A stretch of DNA of 5,320 nt from DATESG01 sp964480275 (GCA_964480275.1 CAYZOC010000060.1:1-5320); one strand, 5' to 3'; counted from the stretch's first letter, positions 1 through 5,320 are shown. Made by a program: numbers and translations. Notes: generated from the sequence alone by a model not told the origin.

Positions 1-133
1 TATTGTGCATTCTGATTTTACCAGAAACGTGGGCCATGATTACCATTCCGTTTTCAAGTCTCACTTTAAACGTTACGTTTGGGAGACATTCAACTACTAC
101 CGCCTCGACACTAATGACGTCATCTTTTGCCAT
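1..133 (-). CDS. infA: Translation initiation factor IF-1 (3' end outside window)
   Basis: IF-1 binds the A site of the 30S subunit and works with IF-2 and IF-3 in forming the initiation complex. I translated the first 44 residues by hand on the minus strand. They begin MAKDDVISVEAVVV, followed by ECLPNVTFKVRLENG and AHVSGKIRMHN. This is the first half of the single OB-fold (S1-like) domain of IF-1, with the family's LPN..F.V.LENG and AH.SGK.R signatures; the full protein is usually about 72 residues. The C-terminal part lies beyond position 1. The ATG is 3 nt after the map TAA stop. A GGUGA within AAAGGATGGTGA (141-152), inside the end of map, serves as ribosome binding site about 7 nt upstream. 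Small departures from the Bacillus sequence (VEA for VEG, KVR for KVE) are within family variation. Identity is certain; only the 3' end is missing. Confidence 0.96.
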   Translation of the reverse strand, partial: MAKDDVISVEAVVVECLPNVTFKVRLENGMVIMAHVSGKIRMHN

Positions 134-136
134 ATA

Positions 137-901
137 TTATTCACCATCCTTTAATTTCGTTAATACTTCATACCCCGACTCGGTAATAACAATGGTGTTT
201 TCATAATGGCTACATAATTTGCCATCCTTAGTTTTTACCGTCCAACCATCTTTAAGCACAATTAGTTGGGGGCCACCCTCATTAACCATTGGTTCAATGG
301 CTAAGACCATACCAGGACGCAAAATTGGTCCATGATTTGGTGTATCTATATTGGGGATTTGTGGGTCTTCGTGGAGAGCACGACCAACGCCATGTCCAGT
401 GTAATCACGAGTAAGTGTATATCCGTGTTTCATCGCGTATTCACCAATTGCGTGGCTAATATTCGATAAGTGTTCACCAGGACGGGCAAACTGATCAAGC
501 GCATACCAGAAGCTTTCTTCAGTAACCTTGACTAAACGCTCTGCTGCTTGGCCGCCTTGACCGACAATAAATGTCCGACAGGCATCGGCAACATAACCTT
601 TAAGCGTGGCACCAACATCGACACTAACAATGTCGCCTTCTTTGATTGTTTCTTTTTTACTAGGAATACCATGTATTAATGTATCATTCACTGAAACACA
701 CACATTTCCTTTGAAACCACCATAGTTTTTAAATGTTGGAATCGCACCATGATCTTTAATTACTTTTAAAGCAATTTGATCAATGTCGTAAGTTGTAAGA
801 CCAGGACGAAGATTTTTTCTCACTGTTTCGTGTACAAGCGCGACAATATGGCCAGCATCACGAATTAGTTCGACTTCGCGTGGAGACTTAATAACTACCA
901 C
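137..901 (-). CDS. map: Type I methionine aminopeptidase
   Basis: This cytosolic metalloenzyme removes the initiator methionine from nascent proteins whose second residue is small. The 254-residue product has the usual length of a bacterial type Ia enzyme and the pita-bread fold signatures. The five metal ligands are all present: D95 (in SVDVGA), D106 (in ADACRTF), H170 (in TGHGVGR), E203 (in AIEPM) and E234 (in HYENT). The catalytic-pocket histidines H77 (LIHGIP) and H177 are also present. The start codon is GTG (899-901). It gives the family-typical N-terminus MVVIKSPREVELIRDAG and has a GAGGT SD 6 nt upstream. The G of GTG is also the last base of the adk TAG stop, so translation is probably coupled to adk. 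infA follows after 3 nt; the KOW-domain gene found at this junction in Bacillus subtilis is absent. Ends with TAA. Confidence 0.97.
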   Translation of the reverse strand: MVVIKSPREVELIRDAGHIVALVHETVRKNLRPGLTTYDIDQIALKVIKDHGAIPTFKNYGGFKGNVCVSVNDTLIHGIPSKKETIKEGDIVSVDVGATLKGYVADACRTFIVGQGGQAAERLVKVTEESFWYALDQFARPGEHLSNISHAIGEYAMKHGYTLTRDYTGHGVGRALHEDPQIPNIDTPNHGPILRPGMVLAIEPMVNEGGPQLIVLKDGWTVKTKDGKLCSHYENTIVITESGYEVLTKLKDGE

Positions 902-1554
902 TAGGCTACCTCATTAAGAATTTTGACCGCTTCGTCAAATGTAACATCAGCATTAACACCACCATCTACTGTTTGGAGTAATCCAAGATTTTGGTAGAAC
1001 TCTTCGAGTGGGCGTGTGTCGATGTTGTAATGTTCAAGCCGTTGTTCGAGTAATTCTTTGGTATCATCTTTACGTTGGTAAAGTTCACCACCACATATGT
1101 CACAAATACCATCAACACGAGGTTTCATAGTATCGACATGATATGGCGCGCCACATTTACGGCAAACACGACGACCAGTAATTCTTCTAACAAGTTCTTG
1201 TTTATCACAGGTCACATTGATAACAGCAGTAATTGGTCGAGCGATTTCTTGACCGATTTCCACTAAAGCTTCGGCTTGGGGTAAAGTCCGTGGGAAACCA
1301 TCTAGTAAGAAACCTTGACCACAATCATCTTGTCCAAGACGTTGTTTGACAAGACCAATTGTTACTTCATCAGGAACTAAATGTCCTTGATTAATATATG
1401 ATGCCGCGAGGCGACCAAGAGCTGTTCCCTCTTTGATCGCTTCACGAAACATATCACCAGTTGAAATATGAGGAAACTTATAATGTTTTAATAACTTCTT
1501 GGCTAGAGTTCCTTTGCCTGCGCCAGGTGGCCCTAATAAAATAATGTTTAACAT
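901..1554 (-). CDS. adk: Adenylate kinase, long form with zinc-type LID
   Basis: Adenylate kinase interconverts ATP + AMP and 2 ADP in the cytosol, balancing adenylate pools. The 217-residue protein has the P-loop GPPGAGKGT at residues 8-16, the AMP-binding segment STGDMFR at 31-37, the DGFPRT motif at 85-90 with R89, and the RITGRR start of the LID at 124-129. The LID carries four cysteines in two CxxC pairs (131/134 and 151/154), the structural zinc site of Gram-positive adenylate kinases. LID arginines and aspartates (QRKDD, 160-164) are conserved. Residue 17, directly after the P-loop, is Leu (codon CTA), where most family members have Gln. The start is ATG with an AGGAGGA SD (1561-1567) 6 nt upstream, 16 nt after the secY stop. 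It ends in TAG overlapping the map GTG by one base. Its place between secY and map is standard for Bacillota and Mollicutes. Confidence 0.98.
   Translation of the reverse strand: MLNIILLGPPGAGKGTLAKKLLKHYKFPHISTGDMFREAIKEGTALGRLAASYINQGHLVPDEVTIGLVKQRLGQDDCGQGFLLDGFPRTLPQAEALVEIGQEIARPITAVINVTCDKQELVRRITGRRVCRKCGAPYHVDTMKPRVDGICDICGGELYQRKDDTKELLEQRLEHYNIDTRPLEEFYQNLGLLQTVDGGVNADVTFDEAVKILNEVA
908..912 (-). promoter_or_regulatory. Ribosome binding site supporting the GTG start of map
   Basis: GAGGT inside the last codons of adk, 6 nt before the GTG at 899-901, supports the non-ATG start. No ATG occurs near this position in the map frame. Confidence 0.7.
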
Positions 1555-1560
1555 ATACTT

Positions 1561-1567
1561 TCCTCCT
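1561..1567 (-). promoter_or_regulatory. Ribosome binding site of adk
   Basis: AGGAGGA lies 6 nt before the adk ATG, within the 16-nt secY-adk spacer. The SD is strong and separate from the secY stop, so adk may be initiated independently. Confidence 0.85.
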
Positions 1568-1570
1568 ATA

Positions 1571-2923
1571 TTAGAATCCGCGAACTTGCGTTACTTCTTC
1601 AAAACTTTTACCAGCTAGTAGTCCATCAATTTGTGAGTTTACTTCAAGAGCAACACCAACAACAATGATAAGACCTGTTCCCCCTAAAGCAAGTGATTGA
1701 TCAGGGACAACACCAGTAAGAACGAGAATAATTGGCAGCGCAGCAATTAGTGAAATAAAGATTGCACCAATGACCGTCACACGGTTTAAAACCTTACCAA
1801 CATAACGTTCAGTTTCGGCGCCTGGACGAATACCAGGGATGTAACTTCCGTTCTTTTGGAAATTCTCAGCCATCTTGTCAGGGCCAATTTGTAGTTTCGA
1901 GTAGAAGAAGGTGAATAATACGATCAGGCTCACATATAGTAAGAGCCCCCATGGCATTTGCCAAGTTTGGTCGTTAAACCACGGCATCGTCACCATTTCA
2001 CTACTTGAGAATACTTTAAGCCACTCGGCTTCAAGATTAGAACCTGCGATAAACGAGGCAATAATACTTGGTGCCATCATAATTGATGAGGCAAAGATTA
2101 CGGGGAGAACCCCAGCTGAGTTAATTTTAATTGGTAGGAAACTAGCTTGCGCTAATTTTCTTGTTTGTCCGCCACCCTTTCCAGCGTGTTGGACAGGAAT
2201 CTTACGTTTGCTTGATTCAATAAAGGTAATAAACCCAATAATGAGAACAAATGCAAGAATATAAACGCCAAATTGGAGTAAACCAACGAGGAGTTGTTCG
2301 CTGCCTTGTCCGACTTTATCGGCCAACCAGTTACGATAAGCATTAGTAATTTGTAAGGGAAGACTAGAGACGATACCTGAGAAGATAATCATCGAAATCC
2401 CGTTACCAATTCCTTTTTGTGAAATTTGATCGGCCAACCACATCGTTAACATTGTTCCCGCAAGAATAATGGTAATGATATAGAAGTAAGACCATAGAGA
2501 TGTATCCGCAACTGTGATGAATTCTTGTGCTTCCATCGTTTTAATCACGCCATATGCTTGGACGGCGCCAAGTAGAAGTGTGAGGTAGCGGTTGGTCATC
2601 TCTAATTTTTTACGCCCATATTGACCTTGTTTACTAAGTTCAGATAGCGCAGGCAGGACATCTTTTGATAAAAGTTGCGTAATAATTTGCGCGGTAATAT
2701 ATGGGGAAACCCCTAACGCGAAGATTGAGAAACTTTGAAGGGTCCCTCCGCCTAACAAGTTTAGAAGTCCAAAGGCATCATTGCCTTGGAACGAAAAATC
2801 GTTAAGTGTTACGCCCGGAACAGTAATTGCTGCCCCGATTCTGAAGACAAAGAGAATCATCACCGTAAAGAAAATACGGTCCATTACTTCTTTGTTCTTA
2901 AAAATTCCTGCTAATTTTTTCAT
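1571..2923 (-). CDS. secY: Protein translocase channel subunit SecY
   Basis: SecY is the ten-helix pore of the SecYEG complex in the cytoplasmic membrane; it exports unfolded preproteins driven by SecA and inserts membrane proteins. The 450-residue product has the family architecture: helix 1 at about 17-36, the plug and helix 2 region with LQSFSIFALGVSPYITAQII (62-81), the conserved SKQG..GRKKLE loop (97-108), GIGNGIS (181-187), helix 6 (about 217-240), the cytosolic loop with KRKIPVQ (249-255), INSAGVLPVIFA (277-288) and helices 8-10. The C5 loop contains SYIPGIRPG (370-378) with R376, the arginine needed for SecA-dependent export. The ATG at 2921-2923 gives the typical MKKLAGIF N-terminus. 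It follows the rplO stop after 1 nt, with its SD inside rplO. A longer in-frame start at 2959 is a TTG inside rplO and is not credible. Ends with TAA. Confidence 0.98.
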   Translation of the reverse strand: MKKLAGIFKNKEVMDRIFFTVMILFVFRIGAAITVPGVTLNDFSFQGNDAFGLLNLLGGGTLQSFSIFALGVSPYITAQIITQLLSKDVLPALSELSKQGQYGRKKLEMTNRYLTLLLGAVQAYGVIKTMEAQEFITVADTSLWSYFYIITIILAGTMLTMWLADQISQKGIGNGISMIIFSGIVSSLPLQITNAYRNWLADKVGQGSEQLLVGLLQFGVYILAFVLIIGFITFIESSKRKIPVQHAGKGGGQTRKLAQASFLPIKINSAGVLPVIFASSIMMAPSIIASFIAGSNLEAEWLKVFSSSEMVTMPWFNDQTWQMPWGLLLYVSLIVLFTFFYSKLQIGPDKMAENFQKNGSYIPGIRPGAETERYVGKVLNRVTVIGAIFISLIAALPIILVLTGVVPDQSLALGGTGLIIVVGVALEVNSQIDGLLAGKSFEEVTQVRGF

Positions 2924-2924
2924 G

Positions 2925-3365
2925 TTATAGTACCTCGGTTTTACCACCAATTGCTTCAATCGCGCTCACTGCGCTCTTCGAAAATTTATGCGCTTGAACG
3001 GTAAGCTTCTTTGATAGTTTACCACTTCCGAGTACTTTAATACCACTAAGTTCTTTTTTGATAAGACCTTGTTCAATTAGTAGTGTTGGGGTCACAACTG
3101 TGCCTTCTTCAAAGACGTTAAGATCTTCAAGATTAACAATTGCAAATTCCTTGTGATTAACATTTTTAAATCCGCGTTTAGGAATTGCCCGGTAAAGAGG
3201 GTTTTGTCCACCTTCGAATCCGAGTCTGACGCCACCACCAGAACGTGAGTTTTGGCCTTTATTACCAGAGCCGCTGTTTTTTCCTAAGCCAGAGCCGATA
3301 CCACGACCGACACGTTTAGAAGTTTTGCGTGCTCCTTCTGTATAAGTAAGTTCATGCAGTTTCAT
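2925..3365 (-). CDS. rplO: 50S ribosomal protein L15
   Basis: L15 binds 23S rRNA and is an assembly protein of the large subunit. The product is 146 residues, the usual length. It starts MKLHELTYTEGARKTSKRVG, then has the glycine- and basic-rich extended arm GRGIGSGLGKNSGSGNKGQ and SRSGGGVRLGFEGGQ, followed by PKRGF and the globular C-terminal domain (about 75-146). The ATG at 3363-3365 was chosen because it yields the family N-terminus and is preceded by a strong GGAGGTG SD. The frame runs 18 codons further upstream, but that stretch starts at TTG and overlaps rpsE. In most Bacillota rpmD (L30) lies directly before this gene; here rpsE does. The stop TAA is one base before the secY ATG. Confidence 0.97.
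   Translation of the reverse strand: MKLHELTYTEGARKTSKRVGRGIGSGLGKNSGSGNKGQNSRSGGGVRLGFEGGQNPLYRAIPKRGFKNVNHKEFAIVNLEDLNVFEEGTVVTPTLLIEQGLIKKELSGIKVLGSGKLSKKLTVQAHKFSKSAVSAIEAIGGKTEVL
2931..2936 (-). promoter_or_regulatory. Ribosome binding site of secY, inside the end of rplO
   Basis: GAGGTA is 7 nt before the secY ATG and is read as the Glu-Val codons just before the C-terminal Leu of L15. The rplO stop TAA lies between this SD and the secY start, so secY initiation is probably coupled to rplO termination. Confidence 0.75.
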
Positions 3366-3370
3366 ATTTG

Positions 3371-3377
3371 CACCTCC
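3371..3377 (-). promoter_or_regulatory. Ribosome binding site of rplO
   Basis: GGAGGTG lies 5 nt before the ATG at 3365, in the 25-nt rpsE-rplO spacer. It fixes the L15 start and argues against the 18-codon upstream extension of the frame. Confidence 0.88.
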
Positions 3378-3384
3378 ATTAATG

Positions 3385-3400
3385 CCGTCATTACTGACGG
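3385..3400 (-). other. Short hairpin over the rpsE stop codon
   Basis: The mRNA strand reads CCGTCA-GTAA-TGACGG: a perfect 6-bp stem with a GUAA (GNRA-class) tetraloop. The rpsE TAA stop is bases 2-4 of the loop. The stem ends 7 nt before the rplO SD. There is no following U-run, so it is not an intrinsic terminator. A structure of this size can arise by chance, and a function is unproven. Confidence 0.4.
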
Positions 3401-3999
3401 AGTTTTTTGACCTGTTCAATTGATTTTAATTGACGTAGTCCATTATCGGTTGCCCGGAGAATATTAAGAGGGGTTCTTGAACCGTAAACTTTACTGTAGA
3501 CGTTTTTGACGCCTGCTAATTCGAGAATTGCCCGGACTGGACCACCAGCAATAATACCGGTACCATCTGGAGCGGGTTTTAAGAAGACACGGCAGGCACC
3601 GAATTTACCAATAACTTCATGAGCAATTGTATCATCTCTTACGAGTTCAACTGTATACATGTTTTTCTTGGCTTTTTCTAATGACTTTTTGATTGCATCA
3701 GGTACTTCTGCGGCTTTAGAACCACCGAAGCCATATTTTCCCTTACCATTGCCAACAACGACAACAGAGGAGAAACGTAAGCGCCGACCACCCTTAGTAG
3801 TTTTACTAATACGGTTGATTGTAACTACGCGTTCTTCATACTCTTTGACGCGTGGGCCATATGGCTTTCTGCCCCGACCACCACGGCGGTTTGGGTTTGG
3901 ACCACTACGGCGAGGACGACGGTCGTCTTGTTTTTGTTCGTTGGCTACTGGAGCTGCTTTTTCAACTGCTTCAGTTGCGACTGTTTTATTTTCTTCCAT
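3391..3999 (-). CDS. rpsE: 30S ribosomal protein S5 with long N-terminal extension
   Basis: S5 is a 30S protein at the decoding centre and mRNA entry region that influences accuracy; its N-terminal loop is where spectinomycin-resistance mutations map. The core starts near residue 53 (EYEERVVTINRISK), continues with the TKGGRRLRF loop, the dsRBD-like N domain with GNGKGKYGFGGSKA, and the C domain with LKPAPDGTGIIAGGPVRA and KVYGSRTPLN. At 202 residues it is about 36 longer than Bacillus subtilis S5 (166). The excess is an N-terminal low-complexity tail. Residues 1-26 are Ala/Glu-rich and net acidic; residues 27-52 hold about 11 Arg/Lys and no acidic residue (RRPRR, RRGGRGRK). The ATG at 3997-3999 has a TAGGAGGA SD 7 nt upstream, which includes the rplR stop. 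The stop TAA lies in the loop of a small hairpin, and rplO follows after 25 nt without an intervening rpmD. Confidence 0.97.
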   Translation of the reverse strand: MEENKTVATEAVEKAAPVANEQKQDDRRPRRSGPNPNRRGGRGRKPYGPRVKEYEERVVTINRISKTTKGGRRLRFSSVVVVGNGKGKYGFGGSKAAEVPDAIKKSLEKAKKNMYTVELVRDDTIAHEVIGKFGACRVFLKPAPDGTGIIAGGPVRAILELAGVKNVYSKVYGSRTPLNILRATDNGLRQLKSIEQVKKLRQ

Positions 4000-4006
4000 C
4001 GTTCCG

Positions 4007-4014
4007 TCCTCCTA
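4007..4014 (-). promoter_or_regulatory. Ribosome binding site of rpsE, fused to the rplR stop
   Basis: The mRNA reads TAGGAGGA, with the rplR TAG as its first codon, 7 nt before the rpsE ATG. It supports the start that includes the long S5 N-terminal extension, because no comparable SD lies further downstream near the conserved core. Confidence 0.85.
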
Positions 4015-4368
4015 GAATTTAAGCCCAGCTTCGCGGGCTGCGTCGGCTAATGCTTGAATGCGTCCGTGGTATAAGTAACCACCGCGATCAAACACGACTC
4101 TTTCAATGTTTTTGGCTTGGGCAATCTTAGCAATTTCCGCTCCGACTTTTTTCGCAGCTTCAATGTTGTTGCCATGTTCTAATTTTAGATTGAGTGAGCC
4201 GGTGGCACCAAGGGTCACGCCAGCGACATCGTCAATAAGTTGCACGCTAATATTTTTGTTTGAGCGATAGACGGCTAGTCTTGGGGTTTCGGCCGTTCCA
4301 CTCACCTTACGGCGAATACGGGTATGGCGACGAAGTCTGATTTCATTACGTTTAATTTGTTTTACCAT
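4012..4368 (-). CDS. rplR: 50S ribosomal protein L18
   Basis: L18 binds 5S rRNA, with L5, and helps anchor it in the central protuberance of the large subunit. The product has 118 residues, the normal length. It opens with a basic arm, MVKQIKRNEIRLRRHTRIRR, then the KVSGTAETPRLAVYRSNKNI segment, the IEAAKKVGAEIAKIA helix, and the highly conserved C-terminus VVFDRGGYLYHGRIQALADA ending AAREAGLKF. ATG at 4366-4368 with an AGGAGA SD (4374-4379), 5 nt upstream, that merges with the rplF stop codon. It ends in TAG, which is in turn part of the SD of rpsE. Position between rplF and rpsE is the universal spc order. Confidence 0.98.
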   Translation of the reverse strand: MVKQIKRNEIRLRRHTRIRRKVSGTAETPRLAVYRSNKNISVQLIDDVAGVTLGATGSLNLKLEHGNNIEAAKKVGAEIAKIAQAKNIERVVFDRGGYLYHGRIQALADAAREAGLKF

Positions 4369-4372
4369 AACT

Positions 4373-4380
4373 ATCTCCTA
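4373..4380 (-). promoter_or_regulatory. Ribosome binding site of rplR, fused to the rplF stop
   Basis: The mRNA reads TAGGAGAT, with the rplF stop TAG as its first three bases and the AGGAGA core 5 nt before the rplR ATG. A ribosome terminating on rplF sits over the site used to start rplR. Confidence 0.8.
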
Positions 4381-4926
4381 TTTCTTAGCCCCGGCACGTT
4401 TGCCTTCTTTACGAATAATGTGCTCACCAGCATATTTAATACCTTTACCTAAATATGGTTCAGGTTCGCGAACCGCGCGGATGTTCGCTGCAGTTTGACC
4501 GACTGCGTGTTTTGAGAAGCCACTAACTTCAATCGTGGTTGGGTTAGGAACCGCGATTGTACTGCCTGGAGTTGGTTCGATCACAGTTTCGTGTGAATAT
4601 CCAACTTCAAGTTTAACAGCTGTGCCCTTCATACTAGCACGGTAACCAATACCGACTAGTTCAAGTTTCTTTGTAAACCCTTCAGAGACACCAACGATGG
4701 CGTTATGAAGGAGTGCCCGGGTTGTCCCATGGGCTTGTTTGGTTGTCTTAATTTCATTGGCACGTTTGACTGTAATTTCGCCTTCAGTCGCCATATCAAG
4801 ACTAATGAAGTGTGGAATCACAACTTCTTGCTTGCCTTTGTCGCCTGTGACGGTCACAACGTTGTCTTTTAATTCAACTTTGACATTTGTGGGGACGATA
4901 ATAACTTTGTTACCTATACGTGACAT
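4378..4926 (-). CDS. rplF: 50S ribosomal protein L6
   Basis: L6 binds 23S rRNA near the sarcin-ricin loop and factor-binding site and is needed late in 50S assembly. The 182-residue product has the two tandem L6 domains. The first starts MSRIGNKVIIVP and includes VTVTGDKG (24-31); the bridging segment has HGTTRALLHNAIVGVSEGF (66-84) and LVGIGYRA (90-97); the second contains VEVGYSH-type residues (107-112), EVSGFSKHAVGQTAANIRA (133-151) and the signature EPEPYLGKGIKY (154-165). The tail is Lys-rich (EGKRAGAKK). I chose the ATG at 4924-4926 rather than a GTG 18 nt upstream because the former gives the canonical MSRIG start and sits 6 nt behind a near-perfect AGGAGGT SD that would lie inside the longer version. 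Stop is TAG. Confidence 0.98.
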   Translation of the reverse strand: MSRIGNKVIIVPTNVKVELKDNVVTVTGDKGKQEVVIPHFISLDMATEGEITVKRANEIKTTKQAHGTTRALLHNAIVGVSEGFTKKLELVGIGYRASMKGTAVKLEVGYSHETVIEPTPGSTIAVPNPTTIEVSGFSKHAVGQTAANIRAVREPEPYLGKGIKYAGEHIIRKEGKRAGAKK

Positions 4927-4932
4927 GTCATT

Positions 4933-4940
4933 ACCTCCTA
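4933..4940 (-). promoter_or_regulatory. Ribosome binding site of rplF, fused to the rpsH stop
   Basis: The mRNA reads TAGGAGGT, where TAG is the rpsH stop and AGGAGGT is a near-complete match to the 16S anti-SD. It lies 6 nt upstream of the ATG at 4926 and decides the L6 start against the upstream GTG. Confidence 0.88.
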
Positions 4941-5320
4941 CCACACATAAGCGATGACTTCGCCGCCGACGTTAAGGGCGCGCGCTTTTTTGTCGGTCAT
5001 CACTCCTTGTGAAGTTGAAATAATTGCAATACCTAATCCTCTTAATACGCGTGGGAGACGATCAGCAGTTGCGCTGACACGTAAACCTGGCTTAGAAATT
5101 TTCTTTAGCCCTGAGATTACGCGTTCGCCTTTTTCACCATATTTAAGGTTTAAGGTTAGGGTTTTCTTGACTTCGCCTTCGACTTTGTAATCGAGGATGA
5201 AGCCTTCTTCTTTTAAAATTTTTGCGATTTGTGTTTTCATCCGGCTGCTTGGCATCGCAACACTTTCGTGATGGAGCGCATTAGCGTTCCGGATTCTTGT
5301 TAGCATATCCGCAATTGGAT
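4938..5320 (-). CDS. rpsH: 30S ribosomal protein S8 (5' end outside window)
   Basis: S8 is a primary 16S rRNA binder (helix 21 region) that organises the 30S platform; in Escherichia coli it also represses spc operon translation by binding the operon mRNA, at a site that would lie outside this window. The frame is open to the window edge. The last codons before the edge read PIADMLTRIRNAN, the usual S8 N-terminal motif, so the true start (typically M..TDPIADML) is only a few codons beyond 5320, and the methionine at 5304-5306 is internal. Further signatures are ILKEEGFI, LKYGEKGERVISGLKKISKPG and, at the C-terminus, the RNA-binding GLGIAIISTSQGVMTDKKA and GGEVIAYVW. Ends with TAG, which forms the start of the rplF SD. 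Confidence 0.97.
   Translation of the reverse strand, partial: PIADMLTRIRNANALHHESVAMPSSRMKTQIAKILKEEGFILDYKVEGEVKKTLTLNLKYGEKGERVISGLKKISKPGLRVSATADRLPRVLRGLGIAIISTSQGVMTDKKARALNVGGEVIAYVW

Noticed and set aside
1911..2264. 117-codon open frame on the plus strand opposite secY
   Set aside because: It is entirely inside the well-supported secY gene, with no recognisable domain; it is a mirror frame of a long coding region.
2924..2959. 12-codon upstream extension of secY
   Set aside because: It would begin at TTG inside rplO and add residues not seen in the family; the ATG at 2923 has a properly spaced GAGGT and gives a typical SecY N-terminus.
3385..3400. Possible intrinsic terminator after rpsE
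   Set aside because: The stem has only 6 bp and is followed by CATTAATGGAGG rather than a U-tract; the downstream genes clearly belong to the same operon.
3366..3419. 18-codon upstream extension of rplO
   Set aside because: It would start at TTG, overlap the end of rpsE and bypass the strong GGAGGTG SD; L15 normally begins MKLHEL as at the chosen ATG.
3659..4015. 118-codon open frame on the plus strand opposite rpsE
   Set aside because: It lies almost wholly antisense to S5, has no family resemblance, and its Arg/Pro-rich composition is explained by the complement of the Gly/Arg-rich S5 tail.
4463..4474. Perfect 12-bp palindrome GGTTCGCGAACC inside rplF
   Set aside because: It encodes the conserved AVREPEP stretch of L6, and a 12-bp palindrome is expected about once in a window of this size; no partner site or regulatory setting supports an operator.
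1..5320. Search for an undescribed system (defence genes, mobile elements, repeats, CRISPR, novel small ORFs)
   Set aside because: Essentially all bases are taken up by nine conserved housekeeping genes with spacers of 25 nt or less, leaving no room for accessory cargo; no repeats beyond short chance matches were seen.

Overview
The window is one uninterrupted, tightly packed block of housekeeping genes, all on the minus strand. It is the distal part of the bacterial spc ribosomal-protein operon. In transcription order, from high to low coordinates, the genes are rpsH (S8, 5' end outside the window), rplF (L6), rplR (L18), rpsE (S5), rplO (L15), secY, adk, map and infA (IF-1, 3' end outside the window). 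The order and the protein sequences are those of a low-GC Gram-positive lineage (Bacillota, Mycoplasmatota or a related group). Spacers run from a 1-nt overlap to 25 nt. I see no internal promoter, intrinsic terminator, RNA gene, mobile element or CRISPR array.

Region 3366-5320 encodes ribosomal proteins of both subunits. Region 1-2923 encodes the SecYEG channel subunit, adenylate kinase, methionine aminopeptidase and initiation factor 1. Together they couple ribosome assembly, translation initiation, N-terminal processing of new proteins and membrane insertion in one transcript. Every start has a recognisable Shine-Dalgarno (SD) sequence. At three ribosomal junctions the upstream TAG stop is the first part of the next gene's TAGGAG-type SD, and adk/map share one base (TAGTG). 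This suggests strong translational coupling.

The main departure from the textbook order is that rpmD (L30) is missing between rpsE and rplO. Only 25 nt lie there, and a 6-bp hairpin with a GUAA loop straddles the rpsE stop. The KOW-domain gene that Bacillus subtilis has between map and infA is also absent. All 10 tryptophans are encoded by TGG, and no open frame needs TGA read as Trp, so the standard code applies here. Loss of rpmD, an S5 with a long basic N-terminal extension and the standard code fit a Mollicutes-related or deep Bacilli/Erysipelotrichia-like organism (for example an Acholeplasma-type or uncultured gut lineage). That placement is inference. I found no evidence of a novel biological system; this is a conserved core region with a few modest oddities.
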